DNA of 64,000 bases from Isoetes taiwanensis (GCA_021234155.1 JAJEKV010000010.1:18143418-18207417), one strand, 5' to 3'; numbered from the stretch's first letter, positions 46,591 to 58,880 are shown. Numbers and translations: made by a program. The notes: generated from the letters alone by a model not told the origin.

Positions 46591-47580
46591 AGATATAACA
46601 GATAGCTTTCCTTCAAAAAATGTTCCACCTTTCAGTCCCTATCTTCTAGTAAATATGTTCCTTTAAAAAATATTCCAGCTTACAATTCCATCGCAGGGAC
46701 ACTTTTATAGCATGCCAATAATTTATCCATAATGCTATACCATCGATTTAATTATCTTATCAGAAACAGTCTTATAATGTTGTACTATACCAATTGTATG
46801 ACAAACAATCTTAGAATAACATTCATCTTATCTTATCTCATCTTTAAAAAATGTTCCACCTTATAGTCCCTATCTTCTAGTAAACATGGAAGGAGTAAAA
46901 CGTTTTTTTACCTTATGTGTGATCGGCTAGAACACCACAATAGTCTGCCGTTTTGCTACAAAGGTGTATTTCTGATGCGATGCCAAGACTACGGCCCTAT
47001 TTAACTACAGATACATAACAAATAGCTTAATACACCATTCAATTAGCTAATGAAAAGCCTTTGCAAAAACCAAAAAACTAATTCAATAACTAGAATTGAC
47101 AGATTAGGCACATTGAAACAGGGCAAATCGAATTCTATGAATAGGAAGGTGCATTATAGGAAAACCAGACCTCAGATAATGGCAGCAAATCTGTAACACA
47201 GAGCTTTCGTGTACAGAGCAGATACAGAGCTTTTGTGCAATGTAAAAGGCATGCTATTCATCCATACTATTCAGGCCCCTGGCATTTGGCATTGCAGAAG
47301 CTCTGTTGCAAATCAATCATCATTAAAGCTTTGCTACAAATCATTCAATGCAGTATTACATCCTTCAAGCGAGCTTTCAGGTATTGGAAATCCTGATGCT
47401 TTCGGAAGAGCTAAAGAAATCCAAGGCAGCAAGCCAAGGCCAGCCCGTGTTAAAGCAAATGAAAATCATCGAAACAACGCGGCCATGGTTCTTTTTTTCA
47501 TCGAAACATGGCATCCATGGGTCTTTTTCTTTGAAACAGGGCAAATCTATAACCGGCCATAGGTCTCTTTATTCACAGAT
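46591..47580. other. No gene; small duplications
   Basis: TCCCTATCTTCTAGTAAA occurs at 46637 and 46867 with shared flanks (ATGTTCCACCTT), an old direct repeat. The remainder is AT-rich with short frames only. Confidence 0.4.
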
Positions 47581-47699
47581 TTTCTCAGAAGAGCACCAAC
47601 GGATTGTTTTCAAGAGGAACAGAGTCAAAGTCAAAATATAGGGAAGTACAAAAATTGGAGCGACCTAACCAGTGGGTTAAACAAAAACTCGATGAAGAA

Positions 47700-48000
47700 A
47701 CTTGCTCAAGGCCTTGTAGAAACTCGCTGAAAACTGTTGTTGAAACTGCTTGACGCCTCCAAAGCGGCTCCCTGGCACAAATTCTGATATTATCCCTCTG
47801 AAAACAGAGATAGAATAGGGTCGGATTACAGAATCGAGAGAAGAAAAGTTTAGAATAAAGAAATGTAAAAACTAAAGCAAAAACCTGCACCTCCTCCAAC
47901 TCGATTGCTCCCTTAGCCGAATGCAAAAAACCTCTCCAACTCGATTGCTCCAAGCTCCCTTAGCCAAATGCAAATGCCCTCTCCTTTTCTACCAAAAACC
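47700..48000 (-). other. Possible exon pair of an unrecognised gene
   Basis: On the minus strand a TTTTCAG acceptor near 47802 is followed by SEFVPGSRFGGVKQFQQQFS and ASFYKALSKFLHRVFV to a stop. The upstream sequence contains a diverged 50-bp tandem duplication (GCAATCGAGTTGGAG twice) after CTTAGGGTTTTTGG. Protein-like but very short; family unknown. Confidence 0.25.
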
Positions 48001-51000
48001 CTAAGCAAGGAAGCCGTCTACTTTGAAACCCAGCCTGCCATCATCAAACAGAGATCCACTGGCCCCTGACAAGTTAGCTGATGGTGGCGTTAAAGAAAGG
48101 TAAAGGGAAAAAGATAGTCGGAAAGAAGAGTTTGGCCTGAAAACCAGTTTTTGGCTTCCAAATGTAACACCAGAAAAGGGCACACCGGCATTACCAGCAA
48201 CCCCCAAAAACATTTTAAATAAGTAGACTAGTAAATATATGCCCGACATTGCCAGGCTAATGTCATGTCATGTGTTTTTACTCGTCGTTTAACATCTATA
48301 TGTGCAACATCGACAACAATGTTATCTTGATATTGGCAAAAATGCAAAAACGGACATTATTTGCTTTTGTAATTGTTCTTGTTATTGAAATTGTGTAATG
48401 TCAGTATCATTAATGTATTAACTTTGTATTTATGTATTTCAATAGAGAAAATACAGCTTCATAACGAATGTGGGGGGCAGTTAAATCTACCTCTAAAGAC
48501 GAAAATTTGGAAAGACAGATCTAAAATTTATGCTCAAAATGTCACCCTTAGAATTAGTGGGCACGTCTGTAAGCTTGAAAGATCAGATATAATCTAAGGT
48601 ATAGGCACGATAAGCTTAAGTCTATAAGCAGACATGCTACGAACATATCATAGAAGTAGCAATGTTTAACTTTGTCACGCATAAGTTGGGATAAGCTTTA
48701 AGGAGGAACTTAGGGATAATTAATGTAGCAAAATATTAAATTCACCATGGAGCACACCCCAGTCATATTGTATACAACTGCGAAATTACATCATGCTTAT
48801 TGGTTAAAATCAAGTTGTAAAGCCAATACTTGACATTTCTAAAAAAATAATTGTACAAATAAATATAAACGTATCTTATCAATGATTTGCTCTCTAACAC
48901 TCATTTACATGATGTCTTAGAACATTACTTATTCGAGCTTAAAAGAGAAAGGCACATATGTTCACATTAGAAAAGTAGTCACATACATGCGTGTGACAAT
49001 TGGTTAAATGCTTTAAGGATCACAATAATATAAGGGATTGGTCAACATTATCAATTTGCTACAATGGCTTTTTCTGATAGCACAACTTCCATCCAAGAAT
49101 AAGTTGTTACAAAGACACGTTCGCATAAAACCATTTGTGATAGAGATTGCGCATTGGTGACAAAGCAAATGCTTTGTTCTATCCAGCTAATCTTCCTGTA
49201 TTCATAGAAAAAGAAGCTTTTATAGTAGTCCAAAAAAATCAAAGTCATACTGATTATAATAAGAAGATAATGTAACTTAATCTATGTAGATCTAATGCAA
49301 ATGTTTCCAGCTTTCCATGCCCACTTTTAAGGTTTAGAGCATCAACCATGCCTTGTAGATTGGCCTTATACTCGTACCACAAACAAAATTGAAAAAAAAG
49401 AAGCCAAAGTAGTACTTGAAGCTTGAAGCCCTGGCATGTAAAGATGTAACTTGCAACAACAAAGGTGCAAATATGAAGAATGCAGATCTTTAAAATGGTG
49501 GAGTACATACTTACCAGGAACCAAGCTTACTGCAAAGCTGAACCGCTTGTTTAATCTAATCTGCTATTGCTGCCAGAGGCCTCCGATTCCAATTTGCTTC
49601 CTCCATTTTTGTGCGCTGAAGGAAATGGAGGAAGCAATTACTTAAATATTTAAAGTAAAAAAGGAGCTTTATCCACCTCTATGTTTGTGATTGTGAGTGC
49701 AAAAGCTGCCCCAATTCAAACTCTGCAGAATGCCTGTGTAGCACAGAATCTTAAAGTCAGCAACCATTTTTGCAAATACTCCCCTTTCTTGTGCTCATAG
49801 ATTCTAGTGGACCAATCCATCTTTCAACATATCCTCACAGCATATGAAGTCTCTAATCTCTTTATAGCTATAAGAAAACGGAATACTTGATATCAAACAA
49901 TTACCGTGCTAGTTCTCCCCTTTCTAGTAGGCCAATTACCGCATCAATAGCTATACTACATCTAATGTCCACCTGCATCCAGCAAATTAAAGTCATAATT
50001 ATGAACACGGCTTTTAAAAATCCTGTTCAAAATTCTAGAATATCTAGAATATAACCCAAACATGAAGACATAGCAGACATAGTGTTTATAGTTGGTTGAC
50101 ATCTAAATGAAGTAATGCTTTTAAGGATGTCAGATTATCACAGCAAAACAAAGATTTTGTAGACTGTTTTTGTGTGTTTACATTGACATTTGCATTGACA
50201 GATTTAGTAGCAAGATGAAAACATTTTAAGAATGTGCATTTGGATTCAGAGTAAGGACCATTGAAAAAAGTGGAATCCGGGTCCATACATGGCAAATGGA
50301 TCATGTAGAATCCATTGCTTAAGATATCTGGTTCGGCTCATATGCATAAGAAAGCCAGTGATGTTGAAGAGCCCCTACTAGCTGCTAAAGGACGATTTAC
50401 AGGTTTATTTTGTAATAAATATACGTACCACAAATTCCACAAAGTCTTCATCCCCCATAGGCAATCAATGAGGTAGAGTGGTCTTCTTAGGAATCAAGTA
50501 CTCCAACTGATTCATTTTATGAATACAATGGACAACCTAAAATGCCAGGATTTTGTACAATTTATACAGGGACTAATGTCTATAAAACTCGCTTTATCTA
50601 CACCAAAGAAAAAGGGGGCCGAAAATTATGAGATGCCCAAAGAGCAAATTCTGAGATGCCTAAAGAGCAAAGAATCTGAATAATCTGCCTTTGTGCTTGA
50701 GAGATATACTGCATATGCCTATGCCAACCTTTTGAATCTTCAACTATACATGTTGCTTGATCCAGACGTATATAAGAGGGAAAAATCAAAAGTCGGATCC
50801 AAAATTAGATAACATTTCAGCAATAACAGTAACAGAAATGCAATGAACTTTCATAATACCAATCAGCCTTGAAGAACAACAATGGCTCTTTAAACAACCT
50901 AAATACTCTTTCAACACGTGAATGAAAGGGATATGCTTACTAACCATATAAGTCCGACATGGCCAAATCAAGAGCAAGAAAAGCCCAGCACACTACTTTG

Positions 51001-52870
51001 ACAAAATGTCATTTTGAATGCCAATGTCTTCAAAAACAACCATGATGTTGATTTTCTTATGAACGTCTCCAGAAATCAGTCTACTTCAAAAGCAAGTACT
51101 TGTTCGAACATATAATCTTTCCACATTGAGATATTGATCTTCTTTCTATAAAAAACAAAAAATAAACGTGTCAGAATTTGCTCCAATTCAAAGAAGCAGC
51201 GTGAAGTAAAAATATCTTTCGAGCAACATGTATTTCTTTAAGTCTGGGATTCCAGTCTTATTCCTGCTGCAACCAAGTGAATGTGGCAGGGCTTATCAAT
51301 ATGATATGTAAAATTTACAGCTCAAAATTGTCTAAAAGCACTGAGAAACATATTGTTTATCAAACCTATTTTATGTACAGAATGAAACCATAGTATATGT
51401 GACTTCCAGCATGGAAGATCGTGGTAATGTCAGGCCCTAGAAAGCTACATTTGTTGGAGAAGTGAAATGAGGTAATGAGCCATGAAGGTCATCAAGTTTA
51501 TTAGTGGGCATAGTCCCCCTCACCCTTGTCATGACAACAATCCACTCGTAGAGGAAGAAGGTGATTGGTTTACCAACTGCCCCTTAGATGAACAAGTGCC
51601 ATGTCTCCGATTCTCATTCAAATTGGCATCACGAGTTCAGCTTTTCCATATGAGGCATGCATGCCAATCTCACATGATTTGAGACATTATGGTTTAAGAG
51701 GGTTGTCCAAGTCATGCATTATATTGTACAATATGATTAAATATAGGGGCATTTTAGGCATAACTAAGATTGTAGGTGCTAAAGATTGTAAGGACATTAA
51801 AGATATTAAATTTAGTTTACTTCCTAGATTGGTATGCGTCTTTCTCATCAATAGGCCTAAATGTAGGATATTTTGTGCAATTTTGATATGATCCCTCTCC
51901 AATCTCGAAGCTTGCAAAGTAGCATTCGATACTTATAGAGCTTTGACCAGCCTCTTTCGTGCTTATTAACACATCAAACATGTTTTGCTATGAAATTATC
52001 GTTGTTTTTATATTGCACCTTCATGACCAGCCCACAACCATACCACAATTAGAATGATATCAGTTGTAATAAGCTAAACCTTATCCGAGGAGGCTTGAAT
52101 TTAGGTGGAAGACACCAGCAGGTATTATATTTTACAAGAGGACCATCACTTATATACAAATAAATAAATGAATACATTCCATAGGAGAAGATTAACAGAC
52201 TTGAGGATGGTCTTTGTATGAAACTGCAAACCTCCCACTTATGGGACACTCAAAAAGTGTCATAATGGGCTAAATGAAGCAATTTGGAAAAGTCAGAAGG
52301 ATGGAACCGAATAAATGCATGTGTCTCCAAAGAATTCCTTGCGGCCAATCAAATTGTTGAATGTCCAAGATTAAGATATATCAAAATTAGCATCACAGCA
52401 AATGAAACTACGATCCACTGAGATGTGGATCTCAGCTGCAACTATGTATATACAGAACCCCTTTTGAAGTCTTTATTTTTGCTGAATGGTAAGGGACATA
52501 TCTATCCTGCACATGAAACAGCAGTTAGAAACATTCCATGATACATACAATTAGTTACAAGAAGAAATAACTTCAATGTATTATATAGTTCACCAGGAAC
52601 AATGATAGCAGCCAAAACATGCTAAAAACAGTTAGTCTTTGCCTGATATAATTAAGACGCACTAGCTCTGAGATATGACATTTATATAAGACAGAATATG
52701 TGAAATTTACCTGGTTGATACATGGCGATCCCTTCAACTTTTTGGCACCCAAGAGTCCAATGCATTGGTGCTGTAAGCCCAAATGGGATCCTGAGACTAA
52801 AAGGAACATGTACAATTATTGCAGATATGCCCTTGTAGTAGATTGATCCAAACCTTCCCCTGCTTCTCTG
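48001..52870. other. Long stretch without recognised genes
   Basis: Nearly 5 kb of AT-rich DNA with no frame above about 100 codons and no family motif. I see no LTRs, tRNA or clear inverted repeats. The right end (about 52450-52870) should include the 3' untranslated region of the receptor-like gene. Confidence 0.4.
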
Positions 52871-52875
52871 AAATA

Positions 52876-54672
52876 TTATGCCAGGGGTGTTGGTGGTGGT
52901 TCAATTGGTCGTTGTTCATTCTCTTCTTCCTGCCTCTTCTTTCTTCTCCATAACGCGAACAATACACAACAACAATATGCAAGGATAGCAACTACTACAA
53001 TAACAATGGTAAGAATTGCTGATTTAGCCTTAGCAGGTAGGCCGGGTAGGGCCAAGGGGCCCAAGCGGCCGCCTGTAGCTTTCGTTAAGGTCACAGATAT
53101 GGCTGATATCATGGGACCTCCACGCTTAACATACTTATCTCCTCTGGCTCTGCCTTCAAATAATAGTTGGACAGACACTATGCCATTCTTAACTTCCAAC
53201 TCCTGAGAGATAACATAAGAAACATTACTTTTTACCGTAGCAGCCACATCCAAATCTTTCTTTACCAGTACTCCTTGGATATACACATCAAACACTCTAT
53301 ATCCAATATGACCATCTTCAATCTCTGCAAAATAAAGTGTGACATTGTAAAACCCTGCCCGCAACCGAGTTCCATGATAAGCTAGATATTTTTCTGATGA
53401 GCGCATGGACTCATATATTTCTGCTAGACCTTGAATGTCAGGTTGAATAACAGTTTTGAAAATTGATGAAACTTCCAGAGCCCACGTCTTTGAACCATCA
53501 GAATCATAGTGCAACCCAAATCCCTTGTCCACATCACGTTGGAACTGTATATCCCGAAAGATTGAATTGTAACCTCCTACATTGATTGCAAGATTTTCAA
53601 GATCGCCAGGTATAGATGGAGAACACTGATCCAATGCTGTAGGGCTTATAAAGCTGCAATCAAATGGCTTGACGATATCACCACTTAAGTAAGTGAACCC
53701 CAAGTTCGCCTCTGCTTTGCCCAAGTATGTTGTAAACTTGGTAGAACCCGTGAGGAGGTTATGGGAGAGGTCCAACTGTTTAAGGCTGAACATGGAAATG
53801 AAGCTTGCATCGGGAACTTCTCCGTTAAGATTATTGTGGTCCATAAATAGATATTGCAACTTTTTTCCACCAAAGTTCTGAGGGAGGCCTCCTGTTATCT
53901 GGTTGAACCCTAAGTCTAAGTAAGAAAGGTTGTTAGATATGGGGGATGGAATATCAAGGAAACGGTTCTTTCTAAGATCTGCTAGTTGTAAAGTAGTTAT
54001 ACCTTGCAGAGTATTGAAGATGGGCCCAGTGAACTGGTTGTAAGACAAATCCAAGAATTCGAGCTTAGTAAAATATTGAATAACGGAAGTGTCACCAGAG
54101 AATTGATTTTGTGAAAGGTCAAGATGCTTCATATTGCTGCAGGCAGCAAGCTGAGAAGGAATGGTGCCACTTAGTTGGTTATGGTAGATGGTAAGAAGTT
54201 GGAGGTTGGAAAGCTGGCCTAGAGAAGGAGGAATGGAACCTGTTAATAGATTGTTGTCAGAATAGAACTCTATTAATGAGGCCATATTACCTATTTCGTC
54301 TGGAATGGAACCAGTAAGTTTGTTAGTGCCCATGTTCACGAATTTAGCCCGAGTGAGCAAACCTAGAGTTTTGGGGATTTGACCTGAAATAGTATTCACA
54401 CCAAGCCTCAGATCTGTGATTTGGGTAAGGGACCCAATAGCGTCAGAGAGAGTTCCTTTTAATCCATACCTGTAGAAATCGAGAATAACAACGGAAGTAT
54501 TTGTGGCATCACATGTGACGGCTGGAGAGTGACAAGGATCATAGTAAAATTTAGGTTCAGTGTATCCAAGGGCAGTTCCAATTTGATTAAGAGCGTTCAG
54601 TTGTACAGGATCGAAGGCGGCAAAACATTGACAGGCCAAGAATAAAAGCAAAGGCAAACAAAATTTCCGCAT
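52876..54672 (-). CDS. LRR-malectin receptor-like protein without kinase
   Basis: 598 residues, one exon. Residues 1-18 form a signal peptide (LPLLLFLACQCFA). An N-terminal cap with paired Cys (DPCHSPAVTC) is followed by about ten leucine-rich repeats (roughly 60-320) with plant-type LxGxIP steps. A malectin domain spans about 350-530 (LAINVGG, FYNVTLYFAEIED, VFDVYIQGVLV, GGPMISAISVT). One membrane span lies at about 552-575 and a 23-residue basic, proline-ended tail follows. The ectodomain matches LRR-VIII receptor kinases, in which a cytoplasmic kinase would follow; here a stop ends the tail. It is therefore a cell-surface receptor-like protein that would need a partner to signal. Ligand unknown. 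Confidence 0.93.
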   Translation of the reverse strand: MRKFCLPLLLFLACQCFAAFDPVQLNALNQIGTALGYTEPKFYYDPCHSPAVTCDATNTSVVILDFYRYGLKGTLSDAIGSLTQITDLRLGVNTISGQIPKTLGLLTRAKFVNMGTNKLTGSIPDEIGNMASLIEFYSDNNLLTGSIPPSLGQLSNLQLLTIYHNQLSGTIPSQLAACSNMKHLDLSQNQFSGDTSVIQYFTKLEFLDLSYNQFTGPIFNTLQGITTLQLADLRKNRFLDIPSPISNNLSYLDLGFNQITGGLPQNFGGKKLQYLFMDHNNLNGEVPDASFISMFSLKQLDLSHNLLTGSTKFTTYLGKAEANLGFTYLSGDIVKPFDCSFISPTALDQCSPSIPGDLENLAINVGGYNSIFRDIQFQRDVDKGFGLHYDSDGSKTWALEVSSIFKTVIQPDIQGLAEIYESMRSSEKYLAYHGTRLRAGFYNVTLYFAEIEDGHIGYRVFDVYIQGVLVKKDLDVAATVKSNVSYVISQELEVKNGIVSVQLLFEGRARGDKYVKRGGPMISAISVTLTKATGGRLGPLALPGLPAKAKSAILTIVIVVVAILAYCCCVLFALWRRKKRQEEENEQRPIEPPPTPLA

Positions 54673-54695
54673 TGCTTAAGCTTGAATATGGCACA

Positions 54696-54772
54696 CTGCG
54701 CATCAAAAAAATGTAAGAAAATTAGGGCAAATCAAAATGCTTGCAAAACCAAATGAATGTTTTTAGGCTTAC
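54696..54772 (-). other. Probable 77-bp leader intron of the receptor-like gene
   Basis: On the minus strand CGAG/GTAAGC at 54773/54772 and a pyrimidine-containing GATGCGCAG/TG at 54696/54695 make a good intron 23 bp upstream of the main ATG. Confidence 0.55.
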
Positions 54773-54824
54773 CTCGAAATTGCGCAGCCAAAACTGAAGC
54801 AAAGAGAAGTACCAGATGATCCTT

Positions 54825-54827
54825 CAT
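54825..54827 (-). other. Upstream ATG in the likely leader
   Basis: This ATG opens MKDHLVLLFASVLAAQFR on the minus strand. After splicing of the 77-bp intron it would stop before the main ATG (VCHIQA then TAA). This makes a short upstream frame of about 24 codons that could reduce translation of the receptor. Its hydrophobic start also resembles a signal peptide, so a decayed alternative first exon is possible. Confidence 0.45.
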
Positions 54828-54829
54828 AA

Positions 54830-55440
54830 TCTGAGAATCAATTTGGTACTGGGTTGAAGAAGGGCCGTAAAATCGAGTAGAGGCAAAAATCGACATGGAA
54901 AAACACGACCAAGCAAATGGAAGCAAGGAAAACGACGGAGCTACACCCCTACTTTAACCGCCTCGACAGCCGATAACGAACTTACCTGTCACAACAAACA
55001 TTCCCAAGTATATTCTCATTGCATTTCAAAACCAAAGGGTATTTGAAGTGCATTAGTAAAAACGAGATCGTTTATTTTTGTGGCTTTTTGAAAAATAGAC
55101 GGGAAAATGGCGGGTTTTGTATTAGATAATTTTCCGGCCCGAGAGATTCCGGCCGGTAAAAGTTCAAGGCGGCACACGGGCGGCAAAGGCAAGTGCGCCA
55201 ACGAGAAATCTTTTCGACCGGAATCCGACTCCCGAAAAGTATCAAACGTAATGAACATGAGCCTCAAATTTCGCCTTAAAAAATTAAAAATAACTAACAA
55301 GAAGCACACCAGAAGGTTGTAGCAAGGTAAGACTTGAGCTAAGTCTAATCTGATTGAAGAAATGGGTTGATAAAACTGTGATAGTAGAAAATTGCATTAT
55401 TTTATGGCAAAAATTACAATCTTCTTTATTAAAATAGAAT
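54830..55440. other. Upstream region of the receptor-like gene
   Basis: Probable promoter on the minus strand. A GC-richer block at about 55130-55230 (CCGGCCCGAGAGATTCCGGCCGG, with a palindromic CCGGCC step) stands out from AT-rich surroundings. No certain TATA box or coding frame. Confidence 0.4.
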
Positions 55441-55458
55441 GGCTTTGATTTCCGAGCT

Positions 55459-55510
55459 GGAACGCCGCATGTGCAGACGCGTGCGGCGTTCCCTTCTGCC
55501 GCTTGCGGGT
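55459..55510 (+). repeat. Hairpin repeat family, copy 2
   Basis: GGAACGCCGCAT pairs with GTGCGGCGTTCC over 55459-55492, followed by GCTTGCGGG at about 55501. Stem as in copies 1 and 3; loop and left flank differ. Confidence 0.7.
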
Positions 55511-56774
55511 CGCAAATGCGAATTTTGAATCCCGCCGCCCCATATCTTTCAATGCTACCATCTCTCCATGTCTCTGCATTCGTGCGAAGAAATTCGTATT
55601 CGAATTTCTGAAGCTCGAGTTTTTCGGTAGCTTAGGTGCTTCAGGATTTGGGCATTTCAGAATTGCTCACTCTCTCTGTGCGCCACAAGTTCTTGAGATG
55701 GGCGCTGTTGTGTCGGATTTTGCATGTCGGATTTTCGTTTAAGGTGAGCCTATTCTGCTCTTTTTTGCAGAACCTTTTCATTTAACAACTTGAGCACGTT
55801 CATCTTCTACTGAGAACAAGAACATCATAGCTATAAGTATTTCTTGCCATTTGTTCTAAAAAATGCATCTAAATTCTAAGAGTTTTCGTGGTCATGGAAT
55901 GCAGATTCATCACTCCTTTTGTTGGCATTCTTCTACAGATAGGAGCAATATGGAATGCAGACTCACCACTCTTTCTGTTGGCATTCTTCTATAAATAGGG
56001 GCAATTGGCCTTAGGTATTGCGTTTATGCAAGGTGATTTATCCCTTTCTTTTTCTCAGGATTCGGAGGTCCAGGCCAATGTATATTCCGAGAAGCTTGGC
56101 TTTACCATAATGGTGCCATGTTTTTGCAGGCACTATTGTTTTGTTTGCGCTGTCTGAAACTTTGCCTTCTTCTCAAAGCCATTGCACTGGCTTAGGTAAG
56201 TCTATCATACATGGAACATTTAGAATCATTTGTAATGTAATTCCCCCCTTTTCTGGGGTTTTGTTGTGCAGGCTCTGTAGACTATGAGTTTTAGATGGTC
56301 CCATTGGAGACCTCTTTAATTATGGCCCATGTGAAAGCTAACAAGTGTTCTGCTGTAGGGCAGTTATGAATACCTGATTGGAAATGGATCCTTAAGAGAA
56401 CCCACATCGAAAATTATCTTCCATCCTGATTCTTAACTTCATATCACACGGGTACATTATTTTGGCATTCATTTACAAAGGCAAAATTATGAAACTAAAT
56501 TCTGAGTCTTGCAGGCAAGAGTTAGTTCTTCAAAAAATCTTTGAAAGGGACAGGACCCGTAGTGTGACCAAGGGATGCATTAATTTGCAATCCTGAGCTC
56601 GATACACATAATATGGACATAGGTTTTCGTTGAAGAAGGATTCAAGGATAAGGTATACCATCTCCAGCAGCCCTGCTACTAATTTTGGACCAAAATTAAG
56701 AAGTAAGATATGCCATCTCTAGCAGCCCTGTTACTTTTTCTTGACCAAAACTCTGGAGGTCTGTATTATTTCAG
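55511..56774. other. No gene; tandem duplications
   Basis: A 56-bp unit starting ATGGAATGCAGATTCATC is duplicated at 55894-56007. A 54-bp unit with CCATCTCCAGCAGCCCTG is duplicated at 56652-56755. Several TTGCAG/G acceptor-like sites occur, consistent with introns of the TATA-binding-protein remnant that follows. Confidence 0.5.
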
Positions 56775-57250
56775 ATCAGAAGAAGCGAGAATGGCCCAGA
56801 CTTTGGAAGGACCTCAACCTGTTGACTATTCGAGGCATCCTTCTGGGATTATACCAACCCCAGAGTAAGTTGTTTTGTCTGAATTAGGAAGGGGCACCCT
56901 CACTAAACGAGCGGAACGATTGATCAATTTATAAGAAAACGATCTTATATAAACTTTCTAAATTTATGTTGAATTTGTAGGAATATTGTATGAGCTGTGA
57001 ATAAGGATTGCAAGCTAGACCTTAAAACTGTTTGCCTTCATGCCGAAATGCTGAGTAAAATCCAAAGGTAAAAAGTTTTTGCCATTTTGTTTGTCTCAGA
57101 GGTGCTATTTCTAAGTGTGCACTATCTTTTCACGATCACTGTTTTGCAGCAGTAATTATGAGGATAAGGGAGCCCAAGACTACCGCCTCATTTTTGCATT
57201 TATTGTATGATGTCTGAAAATGGCATGGTCCAGCTGCGAAAAGTGAACAG
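56775..57250 (+). pseudogene. TBP: TATA-binding protein pseudogene, first half of the core
   Basis: TBP nucleates transcription complexes in the nucleus. After a TTTCAG acceptor, an exon at 56775-56864 reads MAQTLEGPQPVDYSRHPSG then IIPTPE with a GTAAGT donor. The next exon (56981-57067) reads NIV, a TGA stop, AVNKDCKLDLKTVCLHAE, with a GTAAAA donor. The third piece from 57143 reads FAAVIMRIREPKTTA and then breaks frame before the LIFASGKMV step; AAKSE is still visible near 57220. These follow the order of the first TBP repeat. The normal acceptor before FAAV seems lost. Introns are kept, so this is a broken genomic copy. The second core repeat is not clearly present. Confidence 0.85.
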
Positions 57251-57475
57251 AATGGCCATGCAAATCTAAGATGAATGTTTCATTTCTTTAGCTTAAGATG
57301 GGCAATGTATATAGATTTGCATGTATAAAGCACCCCATTACGATTGAATTTCCTAAGCTTCATTGTGCTTCCTTTCGTCCTTCTCATTTAAGTTGAGCCA
57401 TTAATATGTTTCAAATTTTGCTTTATGGTCCAAATTAATTTTGATTTTCAATTTGTTCCTGCTTGGAGTGTTGTG

Positions 57476-57785
57476 GGGTAAAAGCATGCTACGGTGTACC
57501 ACTTTTGGAACCCTCAAAAGTACCTACACTGGGTACTTTTAAAACTGGTACTTTCTGTTATTTCTTTCCATTAAAATCAATAAAAAAAATTTGAATTGAA
57601 GATCAATAACATGTCAATCTATAGTATTAGAGGATAACAATACTATTAGAGACTAATATAAATGGATTAACTCTCAAACTTATTATTTATTGCAGTATTT
57701 ATGCAAGTTCCCAGTACCCAGTGCTGGGTAGTTTTGCACTCCCTAAAAAGTACTTTAGATGGTACACCCTAGCATGCTTTCGCCC
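57476..57785. mobile_element. Foldback MITE of about 310 bp
   Basis: Left arm GGGTAAAAGCATGCTACGG then TGTACCACTTTTGG. The right arm, inverted, is AGGGCGAAAGCATGCTAGGG then TGTACCATCTAAAG. Both arms also carry GTACCCAG/CTGGGTA steps. The core is AT-rich and non-coding. Confidence 0.75.
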
Positions 57786-58767
57786 TGTGACAAGTACTAT
57801 TGGAAGCATGTGTACCACATGTGCAGCAACTAGATGATTAAACGTGGCAGGACAATTTTTCAAAAATATATAAGCCAAATTGGACATGGCAGGCTTGAGG
57901 GAATACAAGGTAGATCGTTACTAATGAAAAACTCTATGTCCTATTATGTTGCTCTTGAAGGTCTAACTAATTTTTTATGGTGTGATAGACCGCATTGCAT
58001 TTATAGTGTGATAGGACATTATTTCAAGGCAGACTTGAAATGATATTTTTTCCTATTTGTTAACTTTCTTCGTGTTTTTCATGTGCTTTGTTGAGCAGAT
58101 CTTCTCGGGGTTCTTGGATCTTCTAGCCATGCTGAATGTTTCTCTTGCAGAAATATGGGGTGCATGTGGCTACCATATGCCTTTGACTTGCTGTTTTTGC
58201 TGTTCTTACAGGTAACATGATATTCCAGCATATTTTTTTGTTTGGTTGTTCAATCCTTTATTCAGTTATCTCCTTGCAGGTCAAAAAATAGGGGTGACAT
58301 AGACCTTGGCACATAAGGCAATAGAAACAAAAAGATCAAGAACTTTGTATATCATCTTCAAATGCTTTGAAGTGTCAAGTCAGATCGTTTTTTCTCAAGT
58401 TTGCAATAGTGTTGCCTTGCAATTTTAGAAAGAAGAACGTTCATAGCTGAGTTTCATTGTTTTGGCTTAGGTCTGTTGTACGTAAAAATTATGGTATATG
58501 GAAAATCATTGCAAGCAGACAACACATATGTTTGCAGTGGTGAGTTAATCATAGTAATCTCCTGTACTCTTCTGATATTGACTGTTCTTATCCGAATTCT
58601 TTCTTACAAGAACATGTTTACTAAAAAAATTCATTTCAAGGTTGGAACCTACTATGTTTCATATTCAATGTTAAAAATGTACCAAAGATCACAAATGTTA
58701 ATAGCACTCACGAATCTAAAACCTTGGATGTACTTTCTTTGTGGTGATATCTCCTATGCTATGCAAA
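57786..58767. other. No gene recognised
   Basis: AT-rich, with several acceptor-like TTGCAG sites but no frame of known family. Confidence 0.4.
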
Positions 58768-58880
58768 TCTTCTTTTTTATTTTGGGATGTGGTTGGGTTG
58801 CGTGCAAGGGAACGCCGCATGTTACGCCGCATGCGGCGTTCCCTTCCCGCTTGCAGCTCCCCTTGCGGGACGCGGGCTGG
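58768..58880 (+). repeat. Hairpin repeat family, copy 3
   Basis: TCTTTTTTATTTTGGGA at 58769, then GGGAACGCCGCAT..ATGCGGCGTTCCC at 58808-58843, then CCCTTGCGGG near 58860. It aligns with copy 1 over about 95 bp. Confidence 0.75.
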
